DNA of 64,000 nucleotides from Nonomuraea polychroma (GTDB lineage Bacteria; Actinomycetota; Actinomycetes; Streptosporangiales; Streptosporangiaceae), in contig NZ_SAUN01000001.1 in the NCBI RefSeq assembly GCF_004011505.1, forward strand, positions 8,521,501-8,585,500, written 5' to 3'. How positions within the stretch are numbered: the stretch's first letter is position 1; every line of letters begins with the position of its first letter. Positions 15,728 to 24,956 of this stretch are shown here, one piece after another. The position numbers were made by a program, and so were the translations under genes. The notes under the pieces were generated by a model. It saw only the letters and a list, made by a program, of their open reading frames with translations. It was not told the DNA's origin and ran no database searches.

Positions 15728-18028
15728 TCAGATCAGGCCGAGGTCGCGCCCGCGTTGGACGGCTTCGGCTCGGGACGCTACGCCGAGTTTGCGGTACAGG
15801 CTCTTGCTGTAGCCCTTCACCGTGTTCATCGACAGGTAGAGCTCCGCGCCGATCTCCCGCTGGCTCAGCGGACCGCGCAGAGCACGCAGGATGGAGTGCT
15901 CCCGGTCGGTGAGCGGTTCCGCCGGCCCGCCGGCCCCGCTGGTCATGGGCATTGTGCTCCGCCCGACACGCAGGCGCGTGTCGGTGAGGGCGGCGGCCAC
16001 CGCGGGGAACACCGGCCCGCTCCGCGCCACCTCGTCGGCCTCGGACAGAGCGGACGACGCCGCCCGGCGGTCCCCGCAGGCCAGTTCCAGCTCGGCCAGA
16101 GTGACCAGGGCCCGTACGACCTGGGTGGGATGGCCGGTGATCTGGGCCAGGTCCACGGCGTGGAGCAGCAGATCCCGCGCCCGAATGAGCTGCCCGTCGC
16201 GATGGGCGACGACGCCTTCGGCCAGCCGCAGGAAGACCACCGCCGGCGCAGCGGCCTCCCCGAGCTCGGCCTCGATCGCCGCGACCGCGGGCAGCACGCC
16301 TCGCAACAGCACGCGTACGTGTTCGGTATGGCCTCGGTTCGACAGGGCAATGGCGAGCAGGCCGGTGGCCTGGAGCCGGGTGAACGCGGGCAGGCCGACC
16401 GGCGCGGCCCGTTCCACCGCCTGCGCCAGCACCCGCGCCGCGTCATCGTGGTGACCCGTGCCCGACAGTACGCTTCCGAGCGCGATCCGGGAGATCACCC
16501 ACCCGGGGATCTCCGGGTCCACCTCCAGTTCGACGGAGCGACGGGCCATGGCGAGCAGTTCTTCTGGAGTCCAGCCGTCCTGGGCGTACACCGCTCGCAG
16601 CGTCATCGCCGCCGCGTGCCCCGACCGCCATCCGGCCGGAGGGGCGGTGCCGGCGGTCATGGCGGCCTCGGCCGTGTCGAGCAGCGGGGCCACGCGGTGG
16701 AGGCGGCCGGTCAAGCCCGCGGCCGACGCGAGCGAGATGCCCAGCCTCGGATTGGCCCGTACGGCCTCTGCGCCGAGGCTGTCACCGAGCCGCAGGTAGG
16801 CGCCGATCGCGCCGCGGGCGAGGAAGTCGTCGTCGGCGGCGGCCAGCAGTTCCGCCGCGCCGTGCTGGTCACCGGCGGCGATCAGGTACCGGATCGCCTG
16901 CTCCTGATCTCCGGCGTTGGCATGCCACCCGGCGGCCCGGCTCAGGAGCTGCGGCCCAGCCTCGGGAGCCACAGTGGCCAGCTCGCGCCGGAGAGCTTCG
17001 CGGAACAGCCGGTGATAGCGGTACCAGAACCGCTGGGAGTCCAGCGCGACGAGGAACAGATCGGCCCGTTCCAACTCGGCCAGCGCCAGTTGGGAGTCGG
17101 CACGTTCCAGGACGGTGTCACACAGCGGGCCGCACAGCTGATCGAGCACGGATGTGCGGAGGAGGAAGTCGCGCTGCCCGGCGCGCAGGCCGTCGAGGAC
17201 CTCGCTGGTGAGATAGTCGACGACGTGCCGCTCGTCGCCGCCGAGCGTGTCCACAGTGGCCGGAGGGCTCGGGGCGGCCCGGATCGCCAGCGCCATCAGC
17301 TTGATCCCGGCCGCCCAGCCTTCGGCCCGGTGGACCAGGGCGGCGACCCCATCGGTGTCGAGGGCGTCGCCTGCCACCCCGCCGACCAGGCCGGTCGCCT
17401 CGTCGCCGGTGAAGCGCAGCCCGGCCGCGCGGATCTCGGCCAGCTCTCCGCCGGCCCTGAGCCGGGCCAGCGGCAGCGCCGGGTCCAGCCGGGAGGCGAC
17501 GATCAAGCGAAGGGAGGGCGGCAGGTAGCCGAGAAAGAACTCGACGGCCTCGTGGATCCGCCGGTCCCGGAGCACGTGGTAGTCGTCGAGCACGAGGGCG
17601 TACCGCCCGGTCATCGCTTCGAGGTCGTTGAGCAGGGTGGGCACGGCCACCTCGAGCGGGTCGACCTCGGTCACCCGTAAGGCCTTCAGCGCCGCGCCGC
17701 CCAGCGCCGGGCTCACCGTCCGCAGGGCTGAAATCAGGTAGGTCCAGAACCGGTACGGCTCATCGTCGGAGTCGTCCAGGGTGAGCCACGCGACGGCGGT
17801 GCCGCCTGCGGGGGCGATTCGCCGGGCCCAGTCGGCGAGCAGGGTGGTCTTCCCCCATCCCGCGGGCGCGACCACGACGGCCAGGCGCTGGGAGTGGTCG
17901 TCGAGCAGCGTGGTCAGCCTGCCTCTGCCGACGGTCCCCGGCCGGACTGGCGGGACCAGCAGTTTGCCGTTGATGAGTGGGTGCGTGAGCCCTGGCGCGG
18001 CAGGCGGCCGCTCGTTCTGCAGAGCCAT
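15728..18028 (-). CDS. LAL/MalT-type LuxR transcriptional activator
   Basis: 766 residues with the MalT layout. A Walker A motif APAGWGKTT sits at about residues 53-61, a Walker B-like YALVLDDYHVL at about 145-155, then the STAND-type sensor (RLIVASRLDPALPLARLRA) and a winged-helix region (QRDFLLRTSVLDQLCGPLCD). About 300 residues of helical TPR-like repeats follow, then a C-terminal GerE DNA-binding domain (EPLTDREHSILRALRGPLSQ, REIGAELYLSMNTVKGYSKS, LYRKLGVASRAEAVQ). ATG at 18028 follows GGAGGCC. Such proteins bind a small inducer and ATP, oligomerise and activate promoters. The target is unknown; the acyltransferase operon lies 100 bp downstream on the same strand. Confidence 0.9.
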   Translation of the reverse strand: MALQNERPPAAPGLTHPLINGKLLVPPVRPGTVGRGRLTTLLDDHSQRLAVVVAPAGWGKTTLLADWARRIAPAGGTAVAWLTLDDSDDEPYRFWTYLISALRTVSPALGGAALKALRVTEVDPLEVAVPTLLNDLEAMTGRYALVLDDYHVLRDRRIHEAVEFFLGYLPPSLRLIVASRLDPALPLARLRAGGELAEIRAAGLRFTGDEATGLVGGVAGDALDTDGVAALVHRAEGWAAGIKLMALAIRAAPSPPATVDTLGGDERHVVDYLTSEVLDGLRAGQRDFLLRTSVLDQLCGPLCDTVLERADSQLALAELERADLFLVALDSQRFWYRYHRLFREALRRELATVAPEAGPQLLSRAAGWHANAGDQEQAIRYLIAAGDQHGAAELLAAADDDFLARGAIGAYLRLGDSLGAEAVRANPRLGISLASAAGLTGRLHRVAPLLDTAEAAMTAGTAPPAGWRSGHAAAMTLRAVYAQDGWTPEELLAMARRSVELEVDPEIPGWVISRIALGSVLSGTGHHDDAARVLAQAVERAAPVGLPAFTRLQATGLLAIALSNRGHTEHVRVLLRGVLPAVAAIEAELGEAAAPAVVFLRLAEGVVAHRDGQLIRARDLLLHAVDLAQITGHPTQVVRALVTLAELELACGDRRAASSALSEADEVARSGPVFPAVAAALTDTRLRVGRSTMPMTSGAGGPAEPLTDREHSILRALRGPLSQREIGAELYLSMNTVKGYSKSLYRKLGVASRAEAVQRGRDLGLI

Positions 18029-18159
18029 CCGGCCTCCGCTCCCCCAGAACAGGTGATGCCGCCCAGTGTGTCACCTGATCGCAGCCTGTGCCTCCTGCCT
18101 GGGCTTTACCGGCCGTGGCGCAACAGCCGTCGACGAGCCTTGGCTGAGACCTTGTTGGG

Positions 18160-18193
18160 ACTGTTTGGAATGTTATAGTCAAAAGCAAACAGT
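18160..18193. promoter_or_regulatory. Inverted repeat over the promoter of the membrane-protein/gntR operon
   Basis: ACTGTTTG (18160-18167) and its exact complement CAAACAGT (18186-18193) are 18 bases apart. A -10-like TTATAGT (18172-18178) lies between them and the ribosome binding site GGAGGT directly follows. This is the position expected for an operator bound by the GntR protein of the same operon. Confidence 0.5.
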
Positions 18194-18204
18194 TGGAGGT
18201 GGCT

Positions 18205-19188
18205 GTGTCCCGATTCGCCGACCCCGCCGCGCCAGGGCGCCTTCGCCGCCTGGCCTTGACGGCCGTTCCCCCGTTGCTCTTGCTGATCGTGCCCATGGTC
18301 CTGGTCGGCTTGTATGGGGGGCGTCTCCCCGACCGCGCCTACGTCGACAGCTGGGCCGCCGACCCCCAGTACGCGCCCACGTGGGACGGCTGGCTCTCGG
18401 GACAGCGTTTCTCGCTGCTGTTGTTCGAAGCAGCGCTTGTCCTCCCGTTCCTGCGCTACTGGCGCGTCCCGCAAGCCCAGCGCATCATGGTGGCCCTCAG
18501 CTTTCTCGTCGGCGCATCCCTTTCGGTGTCGGCCGCACTGTGGCTGACGATGCTGGTCGGCGCCTCGGGCCCACTGGCCCGGCCCGCCTGGCACCTGCCG
18601 GTGGAGATCGGCGCGACTGCTGCGGCGGCCGTGCTGGGCTATCTGGCGGCGGGTCCGATGCCGTCGCCGCCGGAGGCGACCGCCACACCACCGGCGGACG
18701 CGCCCACCATGACGCTCGGCCCGCACCAGCGGGTCCTGTTCGTGACGTCAGCCTGGTCCAGGCACAGACTGCTGGTCGCCGTGGCGTTGGGCGCGGTCAC
18801 CGCGCTGACCGTGTCGAACGGTTCCTCCGCATGGCAAGGAACGGCGTTGCTCGCGCTGTGGACGATCTTCGAAGCGGTGCAGGCGCGTACCAGCCTGCAG
18901 ATCGACGGCTCGGGGATCACGGTGAGGGCCTCTTGGCTGCCTGTCCTGCGGCGGACGGTGCCGTACTCCCTGGTACGGTTCGCGGAGGCCAGAAGCGAGG
19001 CTCCGCCCGGGCGATACAAGGTGGACGACAGTGAGGCGGGCTGGGGCGTCGTCAGCGGGAAAGGACCAGTCCTCGCGTTGTCGTTGAGTGACGACCGGTG
19101 GTTCGTCTACTCCACGCGCGAAGCCGAGACCGCCGCAGCGCTGGTCAACGGGTGGCTGAGCAGGCAACGGCAGGGAGAGACGGCGTAA
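18205..19188 (+). CDS. Membrane protein with PH-like C-terminal domain (partner of GntR)
   Basis: 327 residues. GTG at 18205 is chosen for the GGAGGT 6 bases upstream. Hydrophobic segments occur at about residues 20-42, 72-90, 98-122, 130-150 and two more at about 193-235. A soluble tail follows with alternating strands (LQIDGSGITVRASWLPVLRR, TVPYSLVRFAEARSE, WGVVSGKGPVLALSLSDDRW, FVYSTREAETAAALV), the pattern of the PH-like domain found in DUF1648-type membrane proteins. The next gene (GntR) overlaps by one base (TAATG), so the pair is co-translated. DUF1648/YtrA-like pairs often respond to cell-envelope stress; here that is inference from arrangement. Confidence 0.75.
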   Translation: MSRFADPAAPGRLRRLALTAVPPLLLLIVPMVLVGLYGGRLPDRAYVDSWAADPQYAPTWDGWLSGQRFSLLLFEAALVLPFLRYWRVPQAQRIMVALSFLVGASLSVSAALWLTMLVGASGPLARPAWHLPVEIGATAAAAVLGYLAAGPMPSPPEATATPPADAPTMTLGPHQRVLFVTSAWSRHRLLVAVALGAVTALTVSNGSSAWQGTALLALWTIFEAVQARTSLQIDGSGITVRASWLPVLRRTVPYSLVRFAEARSEAPPGRYKVDDSEAGWGVVSGKGPVLALSLSDDRWFVYSTREAETAAALVNGWLSRQRQGETA

Positions 19189-19553
19189 TGCTGATCACCA
19201 TTGATCCGGCATCGCCCCAGCCGCTCGCCGACCAGGTGGCCGCCTCGGTCCGGGCCGCGGTCGCCAATGGCACGGCGGCGCCCGGGGATCGGCTCCCCTC
19301 GGCACGCAACGTCGCCGCCACACTCGGCATCAACCTGCACACCGTCCTGCGGGGTTACCAGCAGCTGCGCGACGAGGGGCTGGTGGAGCTGCGCCGCGGC
19401 CGAGCGGCCGTCATCACCGAAACGGCCGACCGGTTGCGGCTCCGGCTGGCCGAAGCGGCCGAAGAGTTCGCCAGGGCCGCGCTGCATGCCGGAGCCTCCG
19501 AGGAAGAGGCGCTCGCCGCGGCGCGAGCGGCGTTGCTTGCCATGCGAGGCTGA
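19188..19553 (+). CDS. GntR-family regulator, YtrA-like
   Basis: 121 residues, beginning MLITIDPASPQPLADQVAAS. The winged helix is VRAAVANGTAAPGDRLPSAR, NVAATLGINLHTVLRGYQQL, RDEGLVELRRGRAAVI, followed by a short helical tail of about 45 residues (LRLRLAEAAEEFARAALHAG...). The short tail instead of an effector domain is typical of the YtrA subfamily. It is translationally coupled to the membrane protein gene upstream and probably represses the operon through the inverted repeat at 18160-18193. Confidence 0.88.
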   Translation: MLITIDPASPQPLADQVAASVRAAVANGTAAPGDRLPSARNVAATLGINLHTVLRGYQQLRDEGLVELRRGRAAVITETADRLRLRLAEAAEEFARAALHAGASEEEALAAARAALLAMRG

Positions 19554-19677
19554 TCAGAGGGCGGACCGGTCCTCATCCGGGACCCGGCCTCATGGCACCT
19601 CGCCGGCCGACACCCTCGCCTACATGGGAAAATAGAGATGATCCCCTGAGCAGCACGTCCATGGGGAGGGGGCGACC

Positions 19678-20178
19678 ATGGCGACCACGGCACATCGTCC
19701 GGCCACCCGCGCGGGGTCCGGTGCGCTGGAGCTCGGCGCATCGCTCATGGCACTCGCCGGTCTGGCGTTCATCGGATACGCCGTGATGTTCTTCATCCGC
19801 AACTTCACGGCCGGCTTCCTGGAGCTCGGCATCGGCCCGACCGAGGTCGACGTCGGTCGGGCCAAGATCCGCGCGTTCAGTCCCGACCTGTACGAGTACA
19901 TCTCGCACCTGCACCTCGCGGTGTCCGGATTCATGGCGTCGACCGGGCTGGCAACCGCGGCACTCGCCTGGTTCGGGGTCCGGCACGGCCTGTGGTGGGC
20001 GTACGTCACGGCGGTCGCGGTGCCCGTGCTGGCCGTGGCCGTCGCGCTGCCCGCGCACTACCCGTACGGCCTGGCCACGCTCGGCCACCTCGGGCTCATC
20101 TACCTGGCCACAATTGTGTTCGTCGTGGGCGCGCTGGTGGCGCTCAAGCCGATGCTGAAGGCGCGGCGGCGGACCTGA
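19678..20178 (+). CDS. Small four-helix membrane protein, unknown
   Basis: 166 residues. ATG at 19678 is preceded by GGGGAGGGGG. Hydrophobic segments at about 18-40, 82-104, 108-128 and 132-155. Between the first two is a polar stretch with GIGPTEVDVGRAKIRAFSPD and YEYISHLHLAVSGFMAST, which contains two histidines close to the membrane. A short basic tail (KARRRT) ends it. I do not recognise a characterised family. It is not clearly in an operon with either neighbour: gaps of 124 and 128 bp. Confidence 0.75.
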   Translation: MATTAHRPATRAGSGALELGASLMALAGLAFIGYAVMFFIRNFTAGFLELGIGPTEVDVGRAKIRAFSPDLYEYISHLHLAVSGFMASTGLATAALAWFGVRHGLWWAYVTAVAVPVLAVAVALPAHYPYGLATLGHLGLIYLATIVFVVGALVALKPMLKARRRT

Positions 20179-20306
20179 TCAGGGCTCGCGGCTGCGACCG
20201 TCGCGGCCCCATCCCGGGCTCCCCGTGCTGACCTGACTTTCGACAGGGGTGCCGGCTGACGATCGGCAGATGATCCGCCCGGCTCATCCTTGACAGGCTC
20301 ACTCCC

Positions 20307-21017
20307 ATGAACATGGGCTTTCCCGGACGGTGGATCGGCGGCATGACGCTCGTCTTGGGGCCGGTCGTCATGTGCGCCGGATACCTGCTGCGTTACCTGA
20401 GCACGGCCACCGCCCTCACTCCTGCGCAGCAGGCGTGGTCCGAGGCGCAGCCGTTCGCCGCCTACGGCCAGCTCCTCGCCTACACCTCAGAACCCGCCCT
20501 GCTCACCCTCTCCTACGCGGTCTTCGCACTGGGGGCGATGCTGCTCTTCCCCGCCTTCGTCGCCCTGGCCCAGCGGGTCGGTGGCTCCCTCGCCTTCTGG
20601 GGCGCCACTCTGCTGCTCGCGGGGCTCTTCGCCCGCCTGTACTTCGCCGGTGCCGACCAGACTGCCTCCCAGCTCACCGAGGTCATCGGGCTGGATCAGG
20701 CGACGAGCGCGATCATGAAAGAGTATGTGGACATCTCCTACGGACCGTGGCGGTTGCCTGTCTGGGCCTCGGTCGGTCAGTACGCGGGCTCGCTCCTGTT
20801 GGCCGTCGCCGCATGGCGCTCAGGCTTGTTCGGCACCGCCCGTGCCGTGATGCTGCTGTTGGCGGGAGGCACCTGGATGGGCGTGCTGAAGGGCGCCTCG
20901 ATCCCCGATGTGCTGGTCACCGGCCTGCTCTGCGTGGCCCTGGTTCCGCTGGGCGTGCAGGTGCTGCGTGACCGGCTGCCGGCTTCGGCCGGGCGGCCGA
21001 AGGTGCTGAGCTGGTGA
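20307..21017 (+). CDS. Small membrane protein, seven-helix type, unknown
   Basis: 236 residues with about six to seven hydrophobic segments. The N-terminus is GGMTLVLGPVVMCAGYLLRY; a loop with TALTPAQQAWSEAQPFAAYG follows, and conserved-looking residues include YGPWRLPVWASVGQ and VLKGASIPDVLVTGLLCVAL. It is homologous to the decayed gene at 1390-1800, and the later membrane proteins at 31544 and 62647 have a similar general plan, suggesting a multi-copy actinobacterial family. No function is known to me. It precedes, convergently, the SpoIIE gene with a gap of only 25 bp. Confidence 0.75.
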   Translation: MNMGFPGRWIGGMTLVLGPVVMCAGYLLRYLSTATALTPAQQAWSEAQPFAAYGQLLAYTSEPALLTLSYAVFALGAMLLFPAFVALAQRVGGSLAFWGATLLLAGLFARLYFAGADQTASQLTEVIGLDQATSAIMKEYVDISYGPWRLPVWASVGQYAGSLLLAVAAWRSGLFGTARAVMLLLAGGTWMGVLKGASIPDVLVTGLLCVALVPLGVQVLRDRLPASAGRPKVLSW

Positions 21018-21042
21018 GCGACATGCGGGCCGGAACCCGTCT

Positions 21043-23781
21043 CTACTCATCGTCGAACAGGTCCAGCAGGTCCAGGCCGTCTGCCTCGGTGAACGGGGCG
21101 GGCACGGCGGCTCTCAAGGGCTGTTCGGTCCAGATGCATTTGCCTGTGCCGGTGTAGCGGGTGCCCCAGCGATGGGCGATCGCGGCGACCAGCTGGAGTC
21201 CGCGTCCACCCTCGTCGGTTTCGGCGGCGCGGCGGATACGCGGAGTGGTCAGGCTGCCGTCGGAGACCTCGCAGGTCAGCACGTTGCTACGGAGCAGGCG
21301 CAAGTGGATGGGGCCCTTGGCGTGGCGGATGACATTGCCGACCAGCTCGCTGGCCAGCAGTTCCGTGGTCATCGACAGCTCATCCAGGTCCCAGGCGCTG
21401 AGCTGGGCCCGGATGTGTTCGCGGGCCTCGCCCGCGGCCTTGGGGTGCTCGGGCAGCGGCCAGGAGGCCATGTCCTCGCCCGGCAGCGCATGGGTGCGGA
21501 CGACCAGCAGGGCGGCGTCGTCGGCCGTCCCCTGCCGGGGCAGCAGGATGCTGATGAGGTTGTCGCACAGGGATTCGAGGCACTCGGCGCACTCGAGCTT
21601 GGTCGCGTCCGACGCGGCGGCGTGCTCCTGGTGCTTGGGCAGAACTCCGGAGATCGTGCCGCTGAGCGCCGTGGCCAGATTGGCCATGCCCTGGTCGATG
21701 TCGAGGATCGAGGATTCGACCAGGCCGTCGGTGTACAGCACCAGCAGACTGCCTTCGGGCAGCTCCATTTCCACGGTGTCGAAGGGCGGGGTGGCGGCGC
21801 CGAGGGGTGAGTTCGGGTCGGCGTCGGGAAAATGCACGCTGCCGTCCGGGTGGACGACCGCAGGCGGGGGATGGCCGGCGCGGCCCAGGGCACAGGAACG
21901 GTTGGTGGGGTCGTAGACCATGTACAGGCAGGTGGCGTAGAAGTCGTCGCCGAGCTCGCTCACCAGATCGTTGAGGTGGGAGAGCAGCTCGTCGGGAGAC
22001 AGTTCCAGGTCGGCCAGGGTACGGACCGCGGTGCGCAGACGGCCCATGGTGACCGCCTCGGACACGCCGTGCCCCATGACGTCGCCGATGACGATGGCGA
22101 CCCGGTCCGCCGACAGCGAGATGACGTCATACCAGTCGCCGCCCACCTCCATGTCCATGCCGGCCGGCAGGTAGCGGGCCGCGGCGGTGATCGCGGGCAG
22201 GCTGGGCAGCTCGCGCGGGAGCAGCCCGCGTTGCAGTTCCTTGGCGCGGGTGTGCTCCCTGTCGTACAGCCGGGCGCGTTCCATGGCCTGGGCCACCAGC
22301 CCGGTGAGTGCGGTGAGCAGGTTGCGCTCCTCGTCCGTGAACTCCCGCGGATCGGTGAAGGAGACGACACAGCTGCCCACTGGCCGTCCCGAGGCGATCA
22401 GCGGCAGGAAGGCCCACGCCTGCTTGCCTCCCACCACGGGAAGATCGGCTGTCATGGGGTAGCGCTCGATGCACTCCTCGAGCGAGCTGATGAAGATCGG
22501 GGTGTGCTCCCGCAGGACCCCCGCGATCGGGAGGCCCCAGGAGGCCGGCATCCGGGCCAGCTGATCAATGTACTCCTTGGGATACCCCGTGGACCCGACC
22601 GGCCTCAGATGGTCGCCCTCCAGGAAAGCGAGCACCAGCCCGGAGGCGCCGAACAACGGCAGGATGTGATCGGCGGAGGCGTCCACGACGTCGCGAACGG
22701 TGACCGCCTCGGCCAGCGCCTTGGTCAACTGCCTGATATGGGAGGCCAGCTCCACGGACGCGCGCTCGGCGTTACGCGACGGCGGTTCGATGATCGTCTG
22801 CAGGACGTCATGGGTCTTGGTGACGTTCCACAGGGTGCCGACCATGCGTGCCGGTTCGCCGTTCTCATCGTGCACCATTTCGCCGCGAACTCTCACCCAG
22901 CCGGACGTCCCGTCCGGGCGGCACACTCGATACTCGGTGCTGTGCAGCCTCCCTGTGCGGATCGCCTCGTCCATGTCGTACAGCACCCACGGCAGATCCT
23001 CAGGGTGGATGGCGCCCGTCCAGGTCTCGATGCGTCCGTCGAAGGCGTTCTGATCGAGGCCGAGCACGGTGAGCATCGCGTCGTTCCAGATGACGTCTCC
23101 GGTCCGGATGTCCCAGTCCCACGTACCGACCGCCTGCGGGTCCTGTGGCTGCGAGTCGGCGGGCTGTTCCTGCCACTCCGTGAGGGCCGAACCGGGCGGA
23201 GGTGCGGCGGACTTGTTCAGGCGCTCGCCGGCCCAGCGGCCCAGCGTGTCGAGAAAGGCCTGCTGCCCGGCCGACGGCTCGTGCGGGGAGACCGTCACGA
23301 TCGACAGCGTGCCGATCGGACCGCCGGGGCCGAGGATCGGGACGGCCGCCATCGCCGTGCCGACCGGCCAGGACCAGGATCCGGCTTCGGCGCTGTCCGG
23401 TGGCCAGCTCGCCGTCGCGCCGTCTTCGGGCATCCCATCGGCGAGGCTGGCCATGGGCGCCCTCACGAACGCACCATCCCGGAACGCACGCGCCGGGGCG
23501 AGCGAACCGGTCCCGTCAATGCGCTCCCACTGCTGCGTGAAAGCCCGAGGGAGTCCGCTGGTCACCGCCAGGCGCAGCCCGCCGCCGTAACCGGGAGTGC
23601 CCAGGTGCACCATGCCGCCCAGCCCGGCGAGCTCGGCCACCGCCTGCTGGATCGCGAACCGCAGGAGCTCGATCCCCCACAGATCGTCACCGACCACCGC
23701 CAGGAGCCGTTTCCGCTGCTCGGAAACCAGCTCCGTCCACATGATCTGCGGATCCTGCGCACCCCGTTCGCCCATCCCCAT
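21043..23781 (-). CDS. SpoIIE-type PP2C phosphatase with GAF, PAS and ATPase domains
   Basis: 912 residues. Domains in order: a GAF domain (about 20-190), a PAS fold with PAC motif (about 215-330; WNDAMLTVLGLDQNAF, EYRVCRPDGTSGWVRVRGEM), a second GAF (about 345-500; GSCVVSFTDPREFTDEERNL), the PP2C/SpoIIE domain (about 520-740; VGGDWYDVI, VIGDVMGHGVSEA, LVLYTDGLVE) with metal-binding aspartates, and a C-terminal GHKL ATPase (about 770-890; N box ELVGNVIRHAKG, GRGLQLVAAIAHRWG). This is the architecture of phosphatase/anti-sigma-factor switch proteins that dephosphorylate an anti-sigma-factor antagonist. No antagonist (STAS) or sigma gene is adjacent, so its partner lies elsewhere. Confidence 0.92.
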   Translation of the reverse strand: MGMGERGAQDPQIMWTELVSEQRKRLLAVVGDDLWGIELLRFAIQQAVAELAGLGGMVHLGTPGYGGGLRLAVTSGLPRAFTQQWERIDGTGSLAPARAFRDGAFVRAPMASLADGMPEDGATASWPPDSAEAGSWSWPVGTAMAAVPILGPGGPIGTLSIVTVSPHEPSAGQQAFLDTLGRWAGERLNKSAAPPPGSALTEWQEQPADSQPQDPQAVGTWDWDIRTGDVIWNDAMLTVLGLDQNAFDGRIETWTGAIHPEDLPWVLYDMDEAIRTGRLHSTEYRVCRPDGTSGWVRVRGEMVHDENGEPARMVGTLWNVTKTHDVLQTIIEPPSRNAERASVELASHIRQLTKALAEAVTVRDVVDASADHILPLFGASGLVLAFLEGDHLRPVGSTGYPKEYIDQLARMPASWGLPIAGVLREHTPIFISSLEECIERYPMTADLPVVGGKQAWAFLPLIASGRPVGSCVVSFTDPREFTDEERNLLTALTGLVAQAMERARLYDREHTRAKELQRGLLPRELPSLPAITAAARYLPAGMDMEVGGDWYDVISLSADRVAIVIGDVMGHGVSEAVTMGRLRTAVRTLADLELSPDELLSHLNDLVSELGDDFYATCLYMVYDPTNRSCALGRAGHPPPAVVHPDGSVHFPDADPNSPLGAATPPFDTVEMELPEGSLLVLYTDGLVESSILDIDQGMANLATALSGTISGVLPKHQEHAAASDATKLECAECLESLCDNLISILLPRQGTADDAALLVVRTHALPGEDMASWPLPEHPKAAGEAREHIRAQLSAWDLDELSMTTELLASELVGNVIRHAKGPIHLRLLRSNVLTCEVSDGSLTTPRIRRAAETDEGGRGLQLVAAIAHRWGTRYTGTGKCIWTEQPLRAAVPAPFTEADGLDLLDLFDDE

Positions 23782-24064
23782 CCCCTGCCCTTCACCACGT
23801 CACCAGGACCTCCATCAGGGTCAAGGGCGATCCTGCGGAGCCCGGGCTCTGGGACGCGTCTACCGATCCGGGAGGAATCTTCACGTATGGCGGATATGTC
23901 CAGATTACAACTGTGCAAGCACCCACTTTGGCGATTCCTTCCCCCGTCTCCCCCGGCACATCCGGGAAAAAAATCGCGCCGGCATGTAGAGAACCGAGTG
24001 GACGGCTCCGACCTCCCCGTGAAGGCGGCGCCAGACGAGCGCCGGAGACACAGGAGGCAGTGAG

Positions 24065-24688
24065 ATGAGCAAGGTCACTTGTGACATGGCGATGTCCCTC
24101 GACGGCTTCGTGGCAGGACCGAACCAGAGCCTGGACCAGCCGTTCGGCGACGGCGTGGGCGACCGGCTGCACCAATGGCTGCACCAATGGATGTTGGGTG
24201 AGCCCGAGCGGCACGCCGCGGTGATCGAGGGCATCACCGCGGCCGGCGCCTTCATCATGGGCCGCAACATGTTCAGCCCCGGCCGCGGCGCCTGGGACCT
24301 GGACTGGAACGGCTGGTGGGGCGACGAGCCGCCGTACCACGCGCCGGTCTTCGTCCTCACGCACCACCCGCGCGACCCGCTGACGATGAAGGGCGGCACG
24401 ACGTTCACCTTCGTCACCGACGGGATCGAGGCGGCGATGGCCCGGGCGCGCGAGGCCGCCGGCGACCGCGACGTCGCCATCGCGGGCGGCGCCGAGACGG
24501 TGAACCAGTACCTGGCGGCAGGGCTCATCGACGAGCTGCGCCTGCACGTCGCGCCCATGATTCTCGGCAGAGGCGAGCGGCTGCTCCACAACGTCGGCGA
24601 CATCACCCTCGAACCCGTCGGCGACCCCTCGGGCACCAGCCTCGTCACCCACCTGACGTACCGGGTGATCAGGGAGGTCAAGCCATAG
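24065..24688 (+). CDS. Dihydrofolate reductase-like (RibD C-terminal domain) protein
   Basis: 207 residues. Markers: CDMAMSLDGFVAGPNQSLDQ at the N-terminus, ITAAGAFIMGRNMFSPGRG, the turn VFVLTHHPRDPLTMKGGTTF, DVAIAGGAETVNQYLAAGLI and ELRLHVAPMILGRGERLL, all classical for the RibD_C/DHFR-like family. The gene has AGGAGG within the usual distance of ATG 24065. A perfect tandem duplication of 12 bases (24167-24178 and 24179-24190) gives the repeated peptide LHQWLHQW in a surface loop. It is an NADPH-dependent reductase by family; the substrate is unknown. It appears monocistronic. Confidence 0.88.
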   Translation: MSKVTCDMAMSLDGFVAGPNQSLDQPFGDGVGDRLHQWLHQWMLGEPERHAAVIEGITAAGAFIMGRNMFSPGRGAWDLDWNGWWGDEPPYHAPVFVLTHHPRDPLTMKGGTTFTFVTDGIEAAMARAREAAGDRDVAIAGGAETVNQYLAAGLIDELRLHVAPMILGRGERLLHNVGDITLEPVGDPSGTSLVTHLTYRVIREVKP

Positions 24689-24768
24689 AAGCAGAAGTGG
24701 CTGGTGATATCGCTGTTGTTGCTGTACTCACAGGTCGGCCCGGCCGGCGTCCCGCACAGTCGACCTGA

Positions 24769-24846
24769 CTCGTCCTGCTCGACATCGAGATGCCGGGCCT
24801 GTCGGGGCTGCAGGTCGCCGAACGCCTGCGCGGCCGAAAGATGAGT
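24769..24846 (+). pseudogene. Response-regulator receiver fragment
   Basis: Directly after a TGA, the frame reads LVLLDIEMPGLSGLQVAERL then RGRKMS: the phospho-acceptor strand and following helix of a receiver domain (D-I-E-M-P-G-x-x-G). Nothing before or after fits a response regulator. It is a 26-codon scrap in the gap between two intact genes. Confidence 0.45.
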
Positions 24847-24956
24847 TGTGACGAAGCATCGCGGACGATAAGCGGAGCTATCGGCTAACACCTGCACACA
24901 CATGTGAAGCGAATTAAGCTCGAAGTGATCCCGATCACATGGGGGCAGCCCTTCAC

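Noticed and set aside
21832..24063. 743-codon plus-strand open frame over the SpoIIE gene
   Set aside because: Antisense shadow; the minus strand carries GAF, PAS, PP2C and ATPase motifs in correct order.
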